Assembly: GCF_014287875.1 (NCBI RefSeq)
Contig: NZ_JACOPN010000007.1
Coordinates: 123,384 to 187,383 of the forward strand
Length of the DNA: 64,000 nt
Direction: 5' to 3'
DNA from: Flintibacter faecis
Lineage (GTDB): Bacteria > Bacillota > Clostridia > Oscillospirales > Oscillospiraceae
Part shown: positions 1-9,525 of the stretch, piece after piece
Numbering within the stretch: position 1 is the stretch's first letter
Layout: every line of letters begins with the position of its first letter
The notes under the pieces: model-generated
What the model was told of the DNA's origin: nothing
What the model saw: the letters and a program-made list of their open reading frames with translations, nothing else
The model's database searches: none
Program-made: the position numbers and the translations under genes

Positions 1-140
1 GACAGGCCGCTCTTCTCCGCCGTCTTCAAGATCAGGGTCCGGTCATAGCAGGGGATGCCCAGGCGGGCCGCCAGCTGCTTTCCGATCAGACGGCCGCCGC
101 TGCCAAATTCCCGGCTGATAGAGATGACATAGTTGCTCAT
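1..140 (-). CDS. Cytidylate kinase-like protein (N-terminal part, runs off the window)
   Basis: The visible 46 residues begin MSNYVISISREFGSGGRLIG and continue with a segment matching the start of the cytidylate-kinase-like family: a beta strand followed by an EFGSGG nucleotide-binding loop. Family members resemble cytidylate kinase, but many have no proven substrate. A strong ribosome binding site (AGGAGG) lies about 7 bases upstream of the ATG. The gene is divergent from malQ and has its own promoter. The rest lies outside the window, so catalytic residues further on cannot be checked. Confidence 0.75.
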   Translation of the reverse strand, partial: MSNYVISISREFGSGGRLIGKQLAARLGIPCYDRTLILKTAEKSGL

Positions 141-191
141 GCGATTTCCTCCTGCTGATACCAGTTGCCGGGCGCAGCCCGGTTTTCATAT

Positions 192-220
192 ATTATAGCG
201 GACCGCTTGAAAAATGACAA
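192..220 (-). promoter_or_regulatory. Sigma-A-type promoter for the cytidylate-kinase-like gene
   Basis: Read leftward: TTGTCA (-35), 17-base spacer, TATAAT (-10), about 50 bases upstream of the ATG at 140. Confidence 0.65.
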
Positions 221-312
221 CGAAAATCTGTCCCTTTTTCCGGCATTTCGGGTAATTTTTCGTGGCCGAAGGGCGGTGATTTTCGGAACAGTTCATAAAA
301 TCCCTCCAGCCC

Positions 313-341
313 TTGCATCACGGCGGCAGAGCGGGTATGAT
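313..341 (+). promoter_or_regulatory. Sigma-A-type promoter of malQ-glgP
   Basis: TTGCAT, 17-base spacer, TATGAT, ending about 60 bases before the malQ start. Confidence 0.6.
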
Positions 342-403
342 AAACCCATAGAAACAGATCCAGTCAGGCGCGCTGCAAGCGCTTTGGAAAGGCGGCGGTA
401 TCC

Positions 404-1918
404 ATGTCTGTGCGGAGCTCGGGCGTTCTGATGCCCATTTTCTCCCTCCCCTCCCCCTACGGGGTGGGCACCCTGGGGCGGCAGGCCCGGGAATTTGCGG
501 ACTTTTTGGCCCGGAGCGGGCAGAGCCATTGGCAGATCCTGCCCATCGGCCCCACGGGATATGGGGACTCCCCCTATCAGTCCTTCTCCTCCCGGGCGGG
601 CAACCCCTATCTCATCGACCTGGACGAGCTGGAGCAGCAGGGGCTGCTGGAGCGGGAGGAGTACGCCTCCCTCCCCTGGGGGGACGACCCGGAGCGGGTG
701 GACTATCAGACCCTCTACCGCCTGCGGCTGCCTGTGCTGCGGCGTGCCTGCGACCGGCTGCTCTCCCGCTCCCCGGCGGCCTTTGACCGGTTCTGTCTGC
801 TCCACCAGGCCTGGCTGGATGACTATGCCCTGTTTATGGCCCTGAAAGAGCGGTACGGCGGCACCCCCTGGCTGGAGTGGCCGGAGGACATCCGCCTCCG
901 CCGCCCCCGGGCCATGGCCCGGGCGAAAAAAGAGCTGGAGGACGACATCCGCTTCTGGCAGGGGGTGCAGTACCTCTTCTTTGGCCAGTGGCAGGAATTC
1001 AAGTCCTATGTCAACGGAAAGGGCATCTCCATCGTGGGCGACCTGCCCATCTATGTCGCCGGGGACAGCGCCGACGTGTGGGCCGCCCCGGAGCAGTTCC
1101 TGCTGGACGACCAGGGCCGCCCCACCCTGGTGGCCGGGGTGCCCCCGGACGACTACTCCGCCGACGGCCAGCTGTGGGGCAACCCTCTGTTCCGGTGGGA
1201 CCGGATGAAACAGGACGGCTACGCCTGGTGGCTGGACCGGGTGGCCTTTCAGTTCAAAATTTACGACGTGCTGCGGCTGGACCACTTCCGGGGCTTTGAA
1301 TCCTATTACGCCATCCCCTACGGGGAGAAGACCGCCCGGAACGGCCAGTGGCTGCCCGGGCCTGGGATGGACTTCTTCCGGGCCCTCCGCCGCAGCCTGG
1401 GCCCCCGGCCCATCATTGCCGAGGACCTGGGCTTTCTCACCCCGGAGGTGTACCAGCTGCTGGCGGACACGGGCTTTCCCGGCATGAAGGTGCTGGAGTT
1501 CGGCTTTGGCGACCCGGGGGAGGACAGCGAATACCTGCCCCACAACTACCCCGTCCACAGCGTGGCCTATCCCGGCACCCACGACAACGACACCATTCTG
1601 GGCTGGCTGGACAGCCTGACCCCGGAGCAGGCGAAGTTCGCCCGGCACTACCTCCGCCTGTCCCGCCGGGAGGGGCTGCACTGGGGCGTGCTGCGTTCTC
1701 TCTGGGCCAGCCCCGCCCAGCTGACCGTGGTGCAGATGCAGGACCTGCTTGGCCTTGACCGCCGCGCCCGGATGAACACCCCCTCCACCCTGGGGGGCAA
1801 CTGGCAGTGGCGGGCACTGCCGGAGGCGATGAGCGCCGGCCTGGCCCGGCGGCTGTACCGGGAGGCCGCCGCCTATCAGCGTCTGCCCCGGGGCGGCGCA
1901 GCAAAGAACGAGGAGTGA
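404..1918 (+). CDS. malQ: 4-alpha-glucanotransferase (amylomaltase)
   Basis: 504 residues, normal length for the GH77 family. MalQ moves alpha-1,4-glucan segments between maltodextrins and releases glucose, feeding glycogen/maltodextrin phosphorylase in the cytoplasm. The N-terminus carries the family start (GVLMPIFSLPSPYGVGTLG). GH77 landmarks follow: LRLDHFRGF with the nucleophile Asp, AEDLGFLTPEV with the acid/base Glu, and GTHDNDT with the third catalytic Asp. It ends 6 bases before glgP, so the two are surely co-transcribed. The start chosen is the ATG closest to the promoter that keeps the whole conserved N-terminus. Confidence 0.95.
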   Translation: MSVRSSGVLMPIFSLPSPYGVGTLGRQAREFADFLARSGQSHWQILPIGPTGYGDSPYQSFSSRAGNPYLIDLDELEQQGLLEREEYASLPWGDDPERVDYQTLYRLRLPVLRRACDRLLSRSPAAFDRFCLLHQAWLDDYALFMALKERYGGTPWLEWPEDIRLRRPRAMARAKKELEDDIRFWQGVQYLFFGQWQEFKSYVNGKGISIVGDLPIYVAGDSADVWAAPEQFLLDDQGRPTLVAGVPPDDYSADGQLWGNPLFRWDRMKQDGYAWWLDRVAFQFKIYDVLRLDHFRGFESYYAIPYGEKTARNGQWLPGPGMDFFRALRRSLGPRPIIAEDLGFLTPEVYQLLADTGFPGMKVLEFGFGDPGEDSEYLPHNYPVHSVAYPGTHDNDTILGWLDSLTPEQAKFARHYLRLSRREGLHWGVLRSLWASPAQLTVVQMQDLLGLDRRARMNTPSTLGGNWQWRALPEAMSAGLARRLYREAAAYQRLPRGGAAKNEE

Positions 1919-1924
1919 ACTGAC

Positions 1925-4189
1925 ATGCAACTAAGTGAAGAAATTTTCCAGCTGACCCAACAGCACTTTGGCCGGGCCCCCGACCAGTGCGACGACCGGC
2001 AGCTGTATCAGGCCCTGCTCATCCTGGCCCGGCAGCGGGCCGGGGAGCGCCCCGCTCCCACGGGGGAGCGGAAGCTCTATTACTTCTCGGCGGAGTTTTT
2101 GCTGGGCAAGCTGCTGTCCAACCAGCTGCTGGCCCTGGGGCTGTATCAGCCGGTGAAGGACTATCTGGCCGGAATGGGCCGGGACCTGGGGGTGCTGGAG
2201 TCCATGGAGCCGGAGCCCTCCTTGGGCAACGGCGGTCTGGGCCGCCTGGCCGCCTGCTTTCTGGACTCCATCGCCGCCCTGGGACTGCCCGGAGACGGCG
2301 TGGGCCTGAACTATCACTTCGGCCTGTTCCGCCAGGTGTTCTCCCGGTGCAAGCAGACGGAGGAGCCGGACCCCTGGCTCCAGCCCGACGGCTGGCTCAT
2401 CCCCACCCGGCGCGCCTTCCCCGTCTCCCTGGGAAACACCCAGGTGACGGCTGTCATGTATGACATCGCCATCCCCGGGGCGGGCAGCGGCTGTGCAAAC
2501 CGCCTGCATCTGTTCGACCTGGCCGACCCCGCCCACGCCCCCTGGGTGGGCATCGACTTTGACAAGGGGGACATCGCCCACAACCTGACCTCCTTCCTCT
2601 ACCCCGATGACAGCGACCGGGCAGGGCGGCTGCTGCGGGTGTATCAGCAGTATTTCCTGGTGTCCGCCGGGGCCCAGCTCATTCTGGCGGAGCTGGAGGA
2701 GCGGGGCTTTGCCCCGGACACCCTGGCCGACCATGTGGTCATCCAGATCAACGACACCCACCCCTCCATGGTCATCCCGGAGCTGGTGCGGCTGCTCATG
2801 GACCGTGGCCTGACCTTTGACCGGGCGGCGGACCAGGTGACGGCGGCCTGCGCCTACACCAACCACACCATTCTGGCCGAGGCCCTGGAGACCTGGCCCA
2901 TGTCCTATATCCAGACCGCCGCTCCCCAGCTGGTGCCCATCCTCCGCCGTCTGGACCAGCGGGCCAAGGCCGCCCACCCCGATCCCAGGGTGGCCATTCT
3001 GGACGGGGAGGACCGGGTCCACATGGCCCACCTGGACATCCACTACGGCTTCTCTGTCAACGGCGTGGCCCAGCTGCACACCGACATCCTGAAACACACC
3101 GAGCTGAAGCCCTTCTGCGACATCTATCCCCAAAAGTTCTCCAACAAGACCAACGGCGTCACCTTCCGCCGGTGGCTGGAGACCTGCGACCAGCCCCTGG
3201 TCTCCCTCATCGACGACTGCATCGGCCCGGACTGGCGGCGGGATGCCCAAAAGCTGGAGGGGCTGCTGCAATTTCAGCACGACCCGGCGGTGCTCTCCCG
3301 TCTGCTGGAGGTGAAGCAGCAGAACAAGGACCGCCTGTGCCGCCTGCTGTGGTCCGAGCAGGGGCTGGACCTGGACCCCTCCTCGGTGTTCGACGTGCAG
3401 ATCAAGCGCTTCCACGAGTATAAGCGCCAGCAGATGAACGCCCTGGCCGTCATCCATCAGTATCTGGAGATCAAGGCCGGCCGTTTGCCCCAGCGCCCGG
3501 TGACGGTGCTCTTCGGCGGCAAGGCCGCCCCCGCCTATGTGATGGCCAAGCACATCATCCACCTGATCCTGTGCCTGCAGAAGCTCATCGAGCAGGACCC
3601 CCAGGTCCGGCCCTGGCTGCGGGTGGCCATGGTGGAAAACTATAACGTCACCTGGGCCGAGGCCCTCATCCCCGCCTGCGACCTCTCCGAGCAGATCTCC
3701 CTGGCCTCCAAAGAGGCCAGCGGCACCGGAAACATGAAGTTCATGGCCAACGGGGCCGTGACCCTGGGCACCATGGACGGGGCCAATGTAGAGATCGCCG
3801 GGCTGGTGGGGGAGGAGAACATCTACACCTTCGGGGCCTCCAGCGACCAGGTCATCGCCCTGTACCGGGACCGGAGCTATGATCCCCGCGCCTGTTATCA
3901 CCGGCCCCAGGTGGAACGGCTGGTGGACTTTTTGGTCTCGCCGGAGCTGCTGGCCATCGGCGACCCGGCCAGCCTGTCCACCCTGTGGCACGACATGAAG
4001 AGCAAGGACTGGTTTATGGCCCTGCTGGACGTGGAGGACTATATCCGTACCAAGGCCGAGGCGCTCCGGGACTATGAGTGCCGCACCGCCTGGGCCGAAA
4101 AGATGCTTGTGAACATCGCAAGATCCGGCTACTTCTCCTCCGACCGCACCATCCGTCAGTACAACGAGGACATCTGGCATCTGAACTGA
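1925..4189 (+). CDS. glgP: Glycogen/maltodextrin phosphorylase
   Basis: 754 residues, slightly short for GT35 phosphorylases (often 790-830) but with both ends conserved. It releases glucose-1-phosphate from alpha-1,4-glucans using pyridoxal phosphate. The C-terminal half contains the PLP-lysine region (KEASGTGNMKFMANGAVTLG). The glucan-binding/catalytic core includes NDTHPSMVIPELVRLLMD and VQIKRFHEYKRQ. The malQ-glgP pair is a typical bacterial unit for breaking down stored glycogen or imported maltodextrin. A strong intrinsic terminator follows. Confidence 0.96.
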   Translation: MQLSEEIFQLTQQHFGRAPDQCDDRQLYQALLILARQRAGERPAPTGERKLYYFSAEFLLGKLLSNQLLALGLYQPVKDYLAGMGRDLGVLESMEPEPSLGNGGLGRLAACFLDSIAALGLPGDGVGLNYHFGLFRQVFSRCKQTEEPDPWLQPDGWLIPTRRAFPVSLGNTQVTAVMYDIAIPGAGSGCANRLHLFDLADPAHAPWVGIDFDKGDIAHNLTSFLYPDDSDRAGRLLRVYQQYFLVSAGAQLILAELEERGFAPDTLADHVVIQINDTHPSMVIPELVRLLMDRGLTFDRAADQVTAACAYTNHTILAEALETWPMSYIQTAAPQLVPILRRLDQRAKAAHPDPRVAILDGEDRVHMAHLDIHYGFSVNGVAQLHTDILKHTELKPFCDIYPQKFSNKTNGVTFRRWLETCDQPLVSLIDDCIGPDWRRDAQKLEGLLQFQHDPAVLSRLLEVKQQNKDRLCRLLWSEQGLDLDPSSVFDVQIKRFHEYKRQQMNALAVIHQYLEIKAGRLPQRPVTVLFGGKAAPAYVMAKHIIHLILCLQKLIEQDPQVRPWLRVAMVENYNVTWAEALIPACDLSEQISLASKEASGTGNMKFMANGAVTLGTMDGANVEIAGLVGEENIYTFGASSDQVIALYRDRSYDPRACYHRPQVERLVDFLVSPELLAIGDPASLSTLWHDMKSKDWFMALLDVEDYIRTKAEALRDYECRTAWAEKMLVNIARSGYFSSDRTIRQYNEDIWHLN

Positions 4190-4205
4190 GTTTTCCCAAA
4201 AATCT

Positions 4206-4245
4206 CTCCCGCTCCCCCGGTTTTTCCGGGGCGGCGGGAGTTTTT
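4206..4245 (+). terminator. Intrinsic terminator after glgP
   Basis: GC-rich inverted repeat (CTCCCGC...GCGGGAG) with a small loop, followed by five T residues. Confidence 0.85.
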
Positions 4246-4374
4246 CTGTTCTCCGCCGGAAAAAGTTTTGCCGCTGTTTTGAAAATGTTTCGATTTTGGC
4301 CGTGGTTCGTTTAAAGTCTGCCGCTACAATAGGGGACGATATCACTCGTTTCAAACGGAAAGGATGGTCCCAAC

Positions 4375-6399
4375 ATGAAACTGCCCCTTCTCAAGCGGTC
4401 CGCCCCCTCTGCCGCAGGGGAACCCAGCGCCGCAAAAAAGAAGCGCCCGTCCCTGAAAAAGCTCCTCGCTCTGGCCGCAGCGGCGGCCCTGGTCATCGGT
4501 CTGGGCGGCCGCACCCTGCTGGGCGGCGGAGCCCAGGCCGCCAAAACAGGCGACGGCGGCTATACCACCGCCCAGGTGACCCGCCGGGACGTGACCGCCG
4601 CCATCACCGGCAGCGGCACGTTAGAGGCCGCCGACTCCTACAACGTCACCACCCTGCTGGAGGACACCATCCTCACCGCCAACTTTGAGGAGGGCGACCA
4701 GGTGGAGGAGGGCACGGTGCTGTACACCCTGGACTCCTCCGACGCAGACAGCTCCCTGGAGCAGTCGGAGATCTCCCTTCAGCAGGCCCAGCGCAGCTAC
4801 AGCAGCCAGCTGGAGGACCAGGCCGACCTGAACGTGGCCGCCACCGCCGCCGGTCAGGTGTGGTCGGTGGACGTGGAGGTGGGGGACGAGATCCAGGCCG
4901 GCCAGACGGTGGCCACCATCCGGGACTCCGCCACCATGGAGCTGAAGGTCCCCTTCCCCGCCGATGACGCAGCGGGTTTCTCCCTGGGCCAGAGCGCCGC
5001 CGTCACCCTGGACAGCACCTTCGAGACCCTGTCCGGCACCATCACCAAAGTGAACGGCAACACCGAGGTCCGCTCCGGCAACGTGCAGGTGCGCACCGTC
5101 ACCATCGCCGTGACCAACCCCGGCGGCCTGTCCACCGACCAGAGCGCCACCGCCGCCGTGGTCAGCGCCGACACCAAGGGCCCCTATGTGGCCGACAACG
5201 GCGGCGGGCTCACCCTCCCCTTCACCCCCACCGCCGTCTATGTGGACGGCGCTCTGTCCGGCCAGAGCCAGGTGAAGCAGTATGACGTGTACTACTACAA
5301 CTCCGGCCTGCGCACCGTGTGGGTGTACACCGACCGGGCCACCGGCACCCTCACCGACCTCTCCCCCAGCAAAACGGCCCCCACCTCCGCCACCGTGGCG
5401 GGCGTGACCTACTCCATCGGCAGCTCCACCGCCAGCTATAAGCTGTCCAGTCAGGGCCAGTTCAGCCAGGGCGACGTGGTCACGGTGCTGCTGGGTATGG
5501 ACGGGGACATTGTGGACGTGGTCTCCGCCCAGAACAGCGAGACCACTTACTACGGCGTGGTGATCGCCAGCACCAAGGCGGCCTCCTCCTCGTCCACCTC
5601 CAGCTCCTCCACCACTTCCGCCCAGGCCCAGACCCAGGTGGCCTGCAGCGACGGCACCGTGCGCACCTTCTATCACAGCGGCGGGGCCCAGTCCGTGGGC
5701 AAGCTGGTGTCCGTCGCCGTCACCCAGTCGGGCACGACCCTGTCCGCCATCCCCAGGCGCAGCCTGTCCGGCACGGTGAACTCCGCCGGCACCCGCTTCG
5801 CCGGATACAGCTTTGCCGACAATGTGGAGATCCTGGACACGGACGGCGACGGCGGCTATGCCCGCATCTACCCCTCCCGCCTGGCGGGGTATTCCCTCAC
5901 CGACGACGACGTGCTGTTCTATTCCCTGGACAGCACCGGAAGCATCGACTGCCTCATTCTGGACGAGGCCACCGGGGACACCTATACCTACGCCTTCGTC
6001 ACCCAGGCCACCAGCAAGACAGACGGCAACAGCCTCTCCGGCAGCTACACCTATCTCCAGAACGGCCAGAGCCACTCGGTCAGCGGCCAGCAGACCTACA
6101 GCGTGAAGGTGGGCGGGGCCCGGCTGACCTTCTCGGACAACGGCTCCCTGAAGGGGATGCGCCAGCTGTCCTCGGTGAACCTCACCGGCCTCACCAGTCT
6201 CACCGCCACAGCGGGCAGTAGCAAATACGCCCTGGCCGAGGACGTGACCGTCCTCCTGCGGGACGGCAGCCAGCAGGGCTATTACCCCACCACCCTGTCC
6301 GCCGTCAACAGCACGGACTACTCCCTCGTGGGCTGGTACGACAACCAGGGGGCCTCCGCCGGCGGCCGCATCCGCATCTTAGTGGCTACCAAGAAATAA
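4375..6399 (+). CDS. HlyD-like membrane-fusion/adaptor protein with long C-terminal extension
   Basis: 674 residues. A basic N-terminus is followed by one membrane anchor (about residues 25-42). Next comes a biotinyl/lipoyl-like hairpin fold typical of periplasmic adaptor proteins: GSGTLEAADSYNV near residue 79, EEGDQVEEGTVLYTLD near 102 and VEVGDEIQAGQTVATI near 165. A Ser/Thr-rich linker near residues 400-415 separates a further extracytoplasmic region of about 260 residues that I do not recognise. Gram-positive adaptors of this type usually serve ABC exporters, but no exporter is adjacent, so the gene is an orphan here. The bordering terminators suggest a single-gene unit. Confidence 0.8.
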   Translation: MKLPLLKRSAPSAAGEPSAAKKKRPSLKKLLALAAAAALVIGLGGRTLLGGGAQAAKTGDGGYTTAQVTRRDVTAAITGSGTLEAADSYNVTTLLEDTILTANFEEGDQVEEGTVLYTLDSSDADSSLEQSEISLQQAQRSYSSQLEDQADLNVAATAAGQVWSVDVEVGDEIQAGQTVATIRDSATMELKVPFPADDAAGFSLGQSAAVTLDSTFETLSGTITKVNGNTEVRSGNVQVRTVTIAVTNPGGLSTDQSATAAVVSADTKGPYVADNGGGLTLPFTPTAVYVDGALSGQSQVKQYDVYYYNSGLRTVWVYTDRATGTLTDLSPSKTAPTSATVAGVTYSIGSSTASYKLSSQGQFSQGDVVTVLLGMDGDIVDVVSAQNSETTYYGVVIASTKAASSSSTSSSSTTSAQAQTQVACSDGTVRTFYHSGGAQSVGKLVSVAVTQSGTTLSAIPRRSLSGTVNSAGTRFAGYSFADNVEILDTDGDGGYARIYPSRLAGYSLTDDDVLFYSLDSTGSIDCLILDEATGDTYTYAFVTQATSKTDGNSLSGSYTYLQNGQSHSVSGQQTYSVKVGGARLTFSDNGSLKGMRQLSSVNLTGLTSLTATAGSSKYALAEDVTVLLRDGSQQGYYPTTLSAVNSTDYSLVGWYDNQGASAGGRIRILVATKK

Positions 6400-6423
6400 G
6401 TCATATCACCGGCGATCAAATTC

Positions 6424-6463
6424 TGTCATTGCGAGGTGGGCGAAGCCCGACGTGGCGATCCGT
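6424..6463. repeat. Dispersed palindromic repeat, family A (copy 1)
   Basis: Begins TGTCATTGCGAGG and ends CGTGGCGATCCGT around a short palindrome. The same ends recur near 32584, 34031, 45213 and 45293. The copy lies between two convergent genes. Confidence 0.8.
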
Positions 6464-6476
6464 CCCCCCAATTCTA

Positions 6477-6520
6477 AAAAAATGATCCACAAAAGCCTCG
6501 GCTTTTGTGGATCATTTTTT
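6477..6520. terminator. Bidirectional terminator between the HlyD-like gene and trmO
   Basis: A 16-bp perfect stem (AATGATCCACAAAAGC and its complement) with a 4-base loop and A/T runs on both sides. It serves the convergent genes on each flank. Confidence 0.9.
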
Positions 6521-6526
6521 CTTGTT

Positions 6527-7228
6527 TCAAGGCTCCCGCTCCACGCTGACCACCCGCAGCCGGTCGCCCTGCACCTGAAAGCGCACCTCCATCCCGGCAA
6601 AGGCCATGCCATACACCCGCTCCGGGTCGTGCTGATAGGAGGGGCGGGGGTCCTGACTGAGCACCCCGGCCAGGGCGGCTCGCTTGTCCTCCGGCACCCG
6701 CTCCAGCAGCTCCGGGGGGATGTCCACCGCCAGCCGGGCCCCGGCGGGGGCGGGGGCAAAGCCCCCCAGCGCCTCCGGGCGGCAGTCGGCATAGGGCAGA
6801 TAGGGCTTGATGTCATAGATGGGGGTGCCGTCCATCAGGTCGGCCCCCGCCACGGTGATCACCGGCCCCTCCGGGGTGTGCAGGTCGATACCCGCCAGAC
6901 GCACACAGCTCAGCCCGATGGGATTGGGCCGGAAGGGGGACCGGGTGGCGAACACCCCCAGCCGCTGGTTGCCCCCCAGCCGGGGGGGCCGCACCGTGGG
7001 GGACCAGTCCTCCCGCCGGGCTTTTGAAAACTCCCAGATGATCCACAGGTGGGAAAAGCCCTCCAGCCCCCGCAGGGCCGCCTGGCTGCGATAGGGCGGG
7101 GTAAATACGATCCGGGCCGTCAGCTCGTCCACCAGGCCGCTCTGCCTTGGAATCCCGAATTTTGTAGAAAAATCGCTGCGGATGTGGGCGATGACCTTTA
7201 CCTGTGCCGTCTCTGTCTCCATGTCCAT
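6527..7228 (-). CDS. trmO: tRNA (N6-threonylcarbamoyladenosine-37 N6)-methyltransferase, TrmO/YaeB family
   Basis: 233 residues, the usual family length. TrmO transfers a methyl group from SAM to t6A37 of certain tRNAs. Family signatures are clear: an N-terminal IAHIRSDFSTKFGIPRQSGL stretch, GLEGFSHLWIIWEF, ATRSPFRPNPIGLS and GADLMDGTPIYDIKPYLPY. The first ATG was chosen because AGGAGG sits 7-8 bases upstream. It is convergent with the HlyD-like gene and apparently monocistronic. Confidence 0.93.
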   Translation of the reverse strand: MDMETETAQVKVIAHIRSDFSTKFGIPRQSGLVDELTARIVFTPPYRSQAALRGLEGFSHLWIIWEFSKARREDWSPTVRPPRLGGNQRLGVFATRSPFRPNPIGLSCVRLAGIDLHTPEGPVITVAGADLMDGTPIYDIKPYLPYADCRPEALGGFAPAPAGARLAVDIPPELLERVPEDKRAALAGVLSQDPRPSYQHDPERVYGMAFAGMEVRFQVQGDRLRVVSVEREP

Positions 7229-7312
7229 GGGATATCCTCCTGCATTCTTCTGATACCGGAATCATATCCCGCCGGACGTGGAACTGTCAAGAGCGGCCGT
7301 CCGCCCGGGTAT

Positions 7313-8035
7313 TCACGCCTGGTCCAAAAAGCTGGCCGGGTCCATGGGCTGGCCGTCCATGCGGGTCTCCAGATGGAGGTGGGGGGCCAGGCCGCTCTCG
7401 GCGATGGCGGTGTCCCCCACCGCGCCCAGAATATCCCCGGTGCGCACCGTGTCCCCCTCCTTCACCGTGGGCTTGGCAGCCAGATTTGCATAGGTCGTGC
7501 GCAGGCCGTCCCCCTGGTCCACCACCACCGTGGTACCCATCAGGCCGTCCTGTTTGATTTCAGCCACTGTGCCCGGGCCCATGGCCAGCACCTCGGTCCC
7601 AATGGCGGCGGCCAGGTCCACCCCGCCGTGGGTGCGCCAGTCCCCTAACGTCGGGTCCAGGGTCAGCGCCTCCACACTGAAGGGCCGCAGCACCTCCCCC
7701 TTCACCGGGCGGGTGTACACCACCGGCTCCTGTCCCCTGGCCGCGGGTTCCGGGTCGTCTGAACCAGCTGCGGGAGCGGGAGCCGGGTCCGGCTGCCTGG
7801 CCTGGGTATCCGGCTTGACCACCGGTGCAGGCTCTTCCGGTATCTCGGGCAGATCGGGCAGGACCACCGACGCGCTCCCCCCTGCCGGGGAGGATGCCGC
7901 CGGTTTGGCGGTAAAATTGTGGATCAGGGCATAGCCCGAAACGCCAATGGTGGCGACGCACAGCAAAAGGACGATGTAAAAGCCCTTCCCCAGCACAAAG
8001 TCGCCCAGCTGTTCCAGCCTGCTTCGTTTTTTCAC
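7313..8035 (-). CDS. Membrane-anchored M23-family protein, SpoIIQ-like
   Basis: 240 residues from a GTG start preceded by GGAGGTGG. One membrane segment lies near residues 17-38, then a Pro/Ala-rich linker, then a C-terminal lysostaphin-type (M23) domain. Both metal motifs are visible: HGGVD (His...Asp) and HLHLE. SpoIIQ is the forespore protein that meets SpoIIIAH across the intermembrane space during engulfment. The size, single anchor and M23 domain fit, and spoIID lies 2 kb away. A general cell-wall endopeptidase is the alternative. An upstream ATG extension lacks a ribosome site and looks spurious. Confidence 0.8.
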   Translation of the reverse strand: MKKRSRLEQLGDFVLGKGFYIVLLLCVATIGVSGYALIHNFTAKPAASSPAGGSASVVLPDLPEIPEEPAPVVKPDTQARQPDPAPAPAAGSDDPEPAARGQEPVVYTRPVKGEVLRPFSVEALTLDPTLGDWRTHGGVDLAAAIGTEVLAMGPGTVAEIKQDGLMGTTVVVDQGDGLRTTYANLAAKPTVKEGDTVRTGDILGAVGDTAIAESGLAPHLHLETRMDGQPMDPASFLDQA

Positions 8036-8201
8036 GGGAAAACCACCTCCGTGGTGAAAGTTTGTCCGCCCACCGGGCGAACTATACCCCCTTGGAAAAC
8101 TTTTTCGCCGCCGAAAGCTCCCCCTGTTCTGGACGGAGCCCCGCATTTGTGCTATGCTGACCTGGACGGGCCTGTGAATGGCCCCATTGGAGGTTTTTAT
8201 C

Positions 8202-9452
8202 ATGTATCAGCAGATCACTCTGCCCAACGGCGCGCGGCTGCTCACGGAGGAGGTCCCCGGGGCCCGCTCCGCCGCTCTGGGCTTTTTTGTGGGGGTGGGC
8301 TCCCGCCACGAGCGCCAGCGGGAGAACGGCGCGGCCCACTTTATCGAGCACATGCTCTTCAAGGGCACCCAGCGGCGCTCCACCGCCCAGCTGGCCCGGG
8401 ATATGGACGCCATCGGCGGCCAGGTGAACGCCTATACCACCAAGGAGCACACCTGTTTTTACGCCCGCAGTCTGGACAAACACCTGGACATCAGCCTGGA
8501 TATCCTGTCCGACATGCTGTTCCACTCCCGCTTTGACCAGGGGGACGTGGAGACCGAGCGGGGCGTGGTGCTGGAGGAGATCGGCATGTACGAGGACAGC
8601 CCGGAGGACCTGGTGTCCGAGCGGCTGGCCGCCGCCGTGTACAAGGGCAGCCCCCTGGCCCGGCCCATTCTGGGCACCCAGGCCACCCTGACCCCCATGA
8701 CCGGGGAGTGGCTGGCCCAATGGCAGCGGGAGCACTACCGCCCCGGGGCCCTGGTGGCCGCCCTGGCGGGCAGCTTTACCCAGGGGCAGGTGGACCGCCT
8801 AAAGGACTGCCTGGCCCAGCTGGAGCCCGGCCCCGTGGCCCAGACCAAGCCTGCGGCCTATCGCCCCGCCGTCACCGCCCGGAAGAAGGCCATCGAGCAA
8901 AACCACCTGATCCTGGCCTTCCCCTCTCTCACCTATCTGGATGCCCGGCGGCCCCAGCTGCTGCTGCTCAACGCCCTGCTGGGCGGGGGCTGCTCCTCCC
9001 GCCTGTTCCAGGAGCTGCGGGAAAAGCGGGGTCTGTGCTATACCGTATACTCCTATGTGTCCGACCACGCCGATGCCGGCTTTTTGGGGGTGTACGCCGC
9101 CCTGAATCGGGAGCAGGAGGGCCAGGCCCTGGATGCCATGCGGAATCTGGTGTGCGAGCTGGCCGACCACGGCCCCACCCAGGAGGAGCTGGACCGGGTG
9201 CGGGAGCAGGCCAAGGCCAACCTGCTCATGGGCTCTGAGTCCATCCAAAGCCGCATGAGCCAGCTGGGGGCCTCCGTCCTGCTGTATGGCCGGGTGCGGG
9301 AGATGGACGAGCTGCTCGCCCAATACGATGCCGTCACCCGGCAGCAGCTCCGGGACCTGGCGCAAAATATCTTCCAGATGGACCTGGCCTCCCTGTCCGC
9401 CGTGGGCCGGGTAAAGACCGCCGCCGACTATTCCGCCTGGCTTGGCCGATGA
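8202..9452 (+). CDS. M16-family zinc metallopeptidase (processing-peptidase/insulinase type)
   Basis: 416 residues. The N-terminal domain has the inverted zinc motif HFIEH (near residue 47) with the downstream Glu region (ERGVVLEEIGMYEDSPEDL). The C-terminal M16 domain has GGGCSSRLFQELREKRGLCYTVYS, the usual substrate-contact R/Y region. The size matches the single-chain Bacillus MlpA/YmxG-like group. The start at 8202 is preferred because GGAGG lies 8 bases before it. It is probably cytoplasmic, since no signal peptide is present. Confidence 0.92.
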   Translation: MYQQITLPNGARLLTEEVPGARSAALGFFVGVGSRHERQRENGAAHFIEHMLFKGTQRRSTAQLARDMDAIGGQVNAYTTKEHTCFYARSLDKHLDISLDILSDMLFHSRFDQGDVETERGVVLEEIGMYEDSPEDLVSERLAAAVYKGSPLARPILGTQATLTPMTGEWLAQWQREHYRPGALVAALAGSFTQGQVDRLKDCLAQLEPGPVAQTKPAAYRPAVTARKKAIEQNHLILAFPSLTYLDARRPQLLLLNALLGGGCSSRLFQELREKRGLCYTVYSYVSDHADAGFLGVYAALNREQEGQALDAMRNLVCELADHGPTQEELDRVREQAKANLLMGSESIQSRMSQLGASVLLYGRVREMDELLAQYDAVTRQQLRDLAQNIFQMDLASLSAVGRVKTAADYSAWLGR

Positions 9453-9470
9453 GACCCGCATAAAAAAGCG

Positions 9471-9516
9471 CCCCTCCGGGCACACTGAACGCAGAAGACG
9501 TTCCAAACCGGAGGGG
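9471..9516 (+). promoter_or_regulatory. Long-range hairpin that would cover the ribosome binding site of the CBS gene
   Basis: CCCCTCCGG at 9471-9479 pairs perfectly with CCGGAGGGG at 9508-9516. The second arm contains the Shine-Dalgarno of the next gene (ATG at 9526) and is followed by a short T-run. It could be a terminator for the M16 gene, a translational switch, or both. Confidence 0.55.
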
Positions 9517-9525
9517 TGATTTTTT

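Noticed and set aside
293..6075. Long leftward frames opposite malQ, glgP and the HlyD-like gene
   Set aside because: Mirror frames of GC-rich genes; no families, no ribosome sites.
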